Below, in pieces: positions 6,431 through 7,040 of a DNA stretch of 7,040 bases. The stretch lies in assembly GCA_051646185.1 (NCBI GenBank), contig JBOFCS010000033.1, forward strand, positions 1-7,040, written 5' to 3'. This stretch comes from JBOFCS01 sp051646185 (lineage in GTDB: Bacteria; Actinomycetota; Actinomycetes; Mycobacteriales; Mycobacteriaceae). A program made the translations under genes and the position numbers. Position 1 is the stretch's first letter. Every line of letters starts with the position of its first letter. The notes below the pieces were generated by a model, which saw nothing but the letters and a program-made list of their open reading frames with translations, was not told where the DNA came from and did not search any database.

Positions 6431-7040
6431 ATGGCAATTGACTACACCAAAAAACCAAAACCCCAGCAAACACACACTGCCGGACCTGCGGTGAATCTTT
6501 CAAAGGTCACTTTGACAAAGGCTTCCCCAACCGTGAGCCTTACCAAAGGTAATGCTGTTCAAGGGGATATGAAAGTTAATCTTAATTGGTCAGCACAAGC
6601 TCCCAGTGGTGGTTTTTTCGCAAAAATTTCCGGTAAGGGATCAGTAGACCTTGATCTTGGTTGTCTTTATGAGCTAGCAGATGGCACTAAAGGGGTAGTG
6701 CAAGCTTTAGGTGGAACATTTGGGGTATTGGAAAATAAGCCATTCATCCGATTAGACGCAGATGATCGCACCGGCGCTCTAGCCGGTGGGGAAAATATGT
6801 TTATCAATCTTAGAAATCCTCAGGTCTTTAAGCGAATCCTCATTTTTGCCATGATCTACGAGGGTGCCCCGAACTGGGCAGCGGTAGATGGTGTTGTCAC
6901 GCTTTTCCCAACCGGAGGGCCGCAAGTTGAGGTGAAACTTGACGAGGCAGATGGCAGTGCCAGGATTTGTGCTATTGCCTTATTGCAGAATCAAGGTGGA
7001 GATATTGTTGTCAACCGTGAAGTCCGATATATTGCAGGCA
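6431..7040 (+). CDS. TerA-like, TerD-superfamily stress protein (3' end outside window)
   Basis: This frame is open from ATG at 6431 to the right edge, 203 codons, with no stop. The N-terminal part repeats short beta strands, as in NLSKVTLTK and TVSLTKG, in the TerD style. Next come DMKVNLNW (about 46-53), LDLGCLYELADG (about 75-86), LDADDRTGALAGGENM (about 109-124) and LIFAMIYEGAPNWA (about 136-149). Last is the late strand with ICAIAL. This pattern matches the TerA-like proteins commonly annotated as tellurium resistance protein and paired with TerD. The aspartates in LDLG and DDRTG correspond to the Ca2+-binding region. It probably acts in the cytoplasm with TerD and the TerC-family membrane protein. 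The gap after the TerC-family stop is one base, and GGAA lies about 8-10 bases upstream, so co-transcription and coupling are very likely. The last visible residues, REVRYIAG, look near the usual C-terminus, so little should be missing. Confidence 0.9.
   Translation, partial: MAIDYTKKPKPQQTHTAGPAVNLSKVTLTKASPTVSLTKGNAVQGDMKVNLNWSAQAPSGGFFAKISGKGSVDLDLGCLYELADGTKGVVQALGGTFGVLENKPFIRLDADDRTGALAGGENMFINLRNPQVFKRILIFAMIYEGAPNWAAVDGVVTLFPTGGPQVEVKLDEADGSARICAIALLQNQGGDIVVNREVRYIAG

Overview
The window looks like a chromosomal tellurite/stress-resistance (Ter) locus of a Gram-positive actinobacterium. By eye it is about 48% GC. The TerD, TerC/DUF475 and CitE-like proteins, from memory, resemble the versions found in Corynebacterium and Streptomyces, and the modest GC makes a low-GC Corynebacterium the best guess. 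This assignment is inference; no rRNA or other taxonomic marker is present.

Layout: the window is two divergent gene groups around a short control region at 4468..4640. To the left, on the minus strand and in transcription order, lie an alpha-helical protein of unknown function (4461..3238), an HpcH/HpaI aldolase / citrate-lyase-beta-like (CitE-like) protein (3126..1966), and a long open frame (1969 to the window edge). The long frame joins an orotate-PRTase-like domain, a TRSP domain and the start of a StiP-type second phosphoribosyltransferase domain. The CitE-like and PRTase genes overlap by ATGA. To the right, on the plus strand, lie terD (4641..5216), a DUF475/TerC-family membrane protein (5347..6429) and, after a single base, a TerA-like TerD-superfamily protein that runs off the right edge (6431..7040).

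How it fits together: TerD and the TerA-like protein are predicted calcium-binding cytoplasmic stress proteins, and the TerC-family protein is their membrane partner. Comparative genomics of Ter systems has proposed that the CitE-like, TRSP-PRTase and StiP-PRTase proteins form a biosynthetic module making an unidentified nucleoside-like metabolite. The divergent layout suggests the two halves are co-regulated. The terD-terC gap holds a perfect 12-bp inverted repeat overlapping a GGAA-N20-GTT pattern that resembles an ECF (SigH-type) promoter.

The points most worth a second look are the PRTase-TRSP-StiP fusion, the uncharacterised helical protein heading the biosynthetic side, and the inverted repeat before the TerC-family gene. 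No mobile element, RNA gene or CRISPR array was seen. Intergenic space is small: 111 bp (3127..3237), about 170 bp (4468..4640) and 130 bp (5217..5346).
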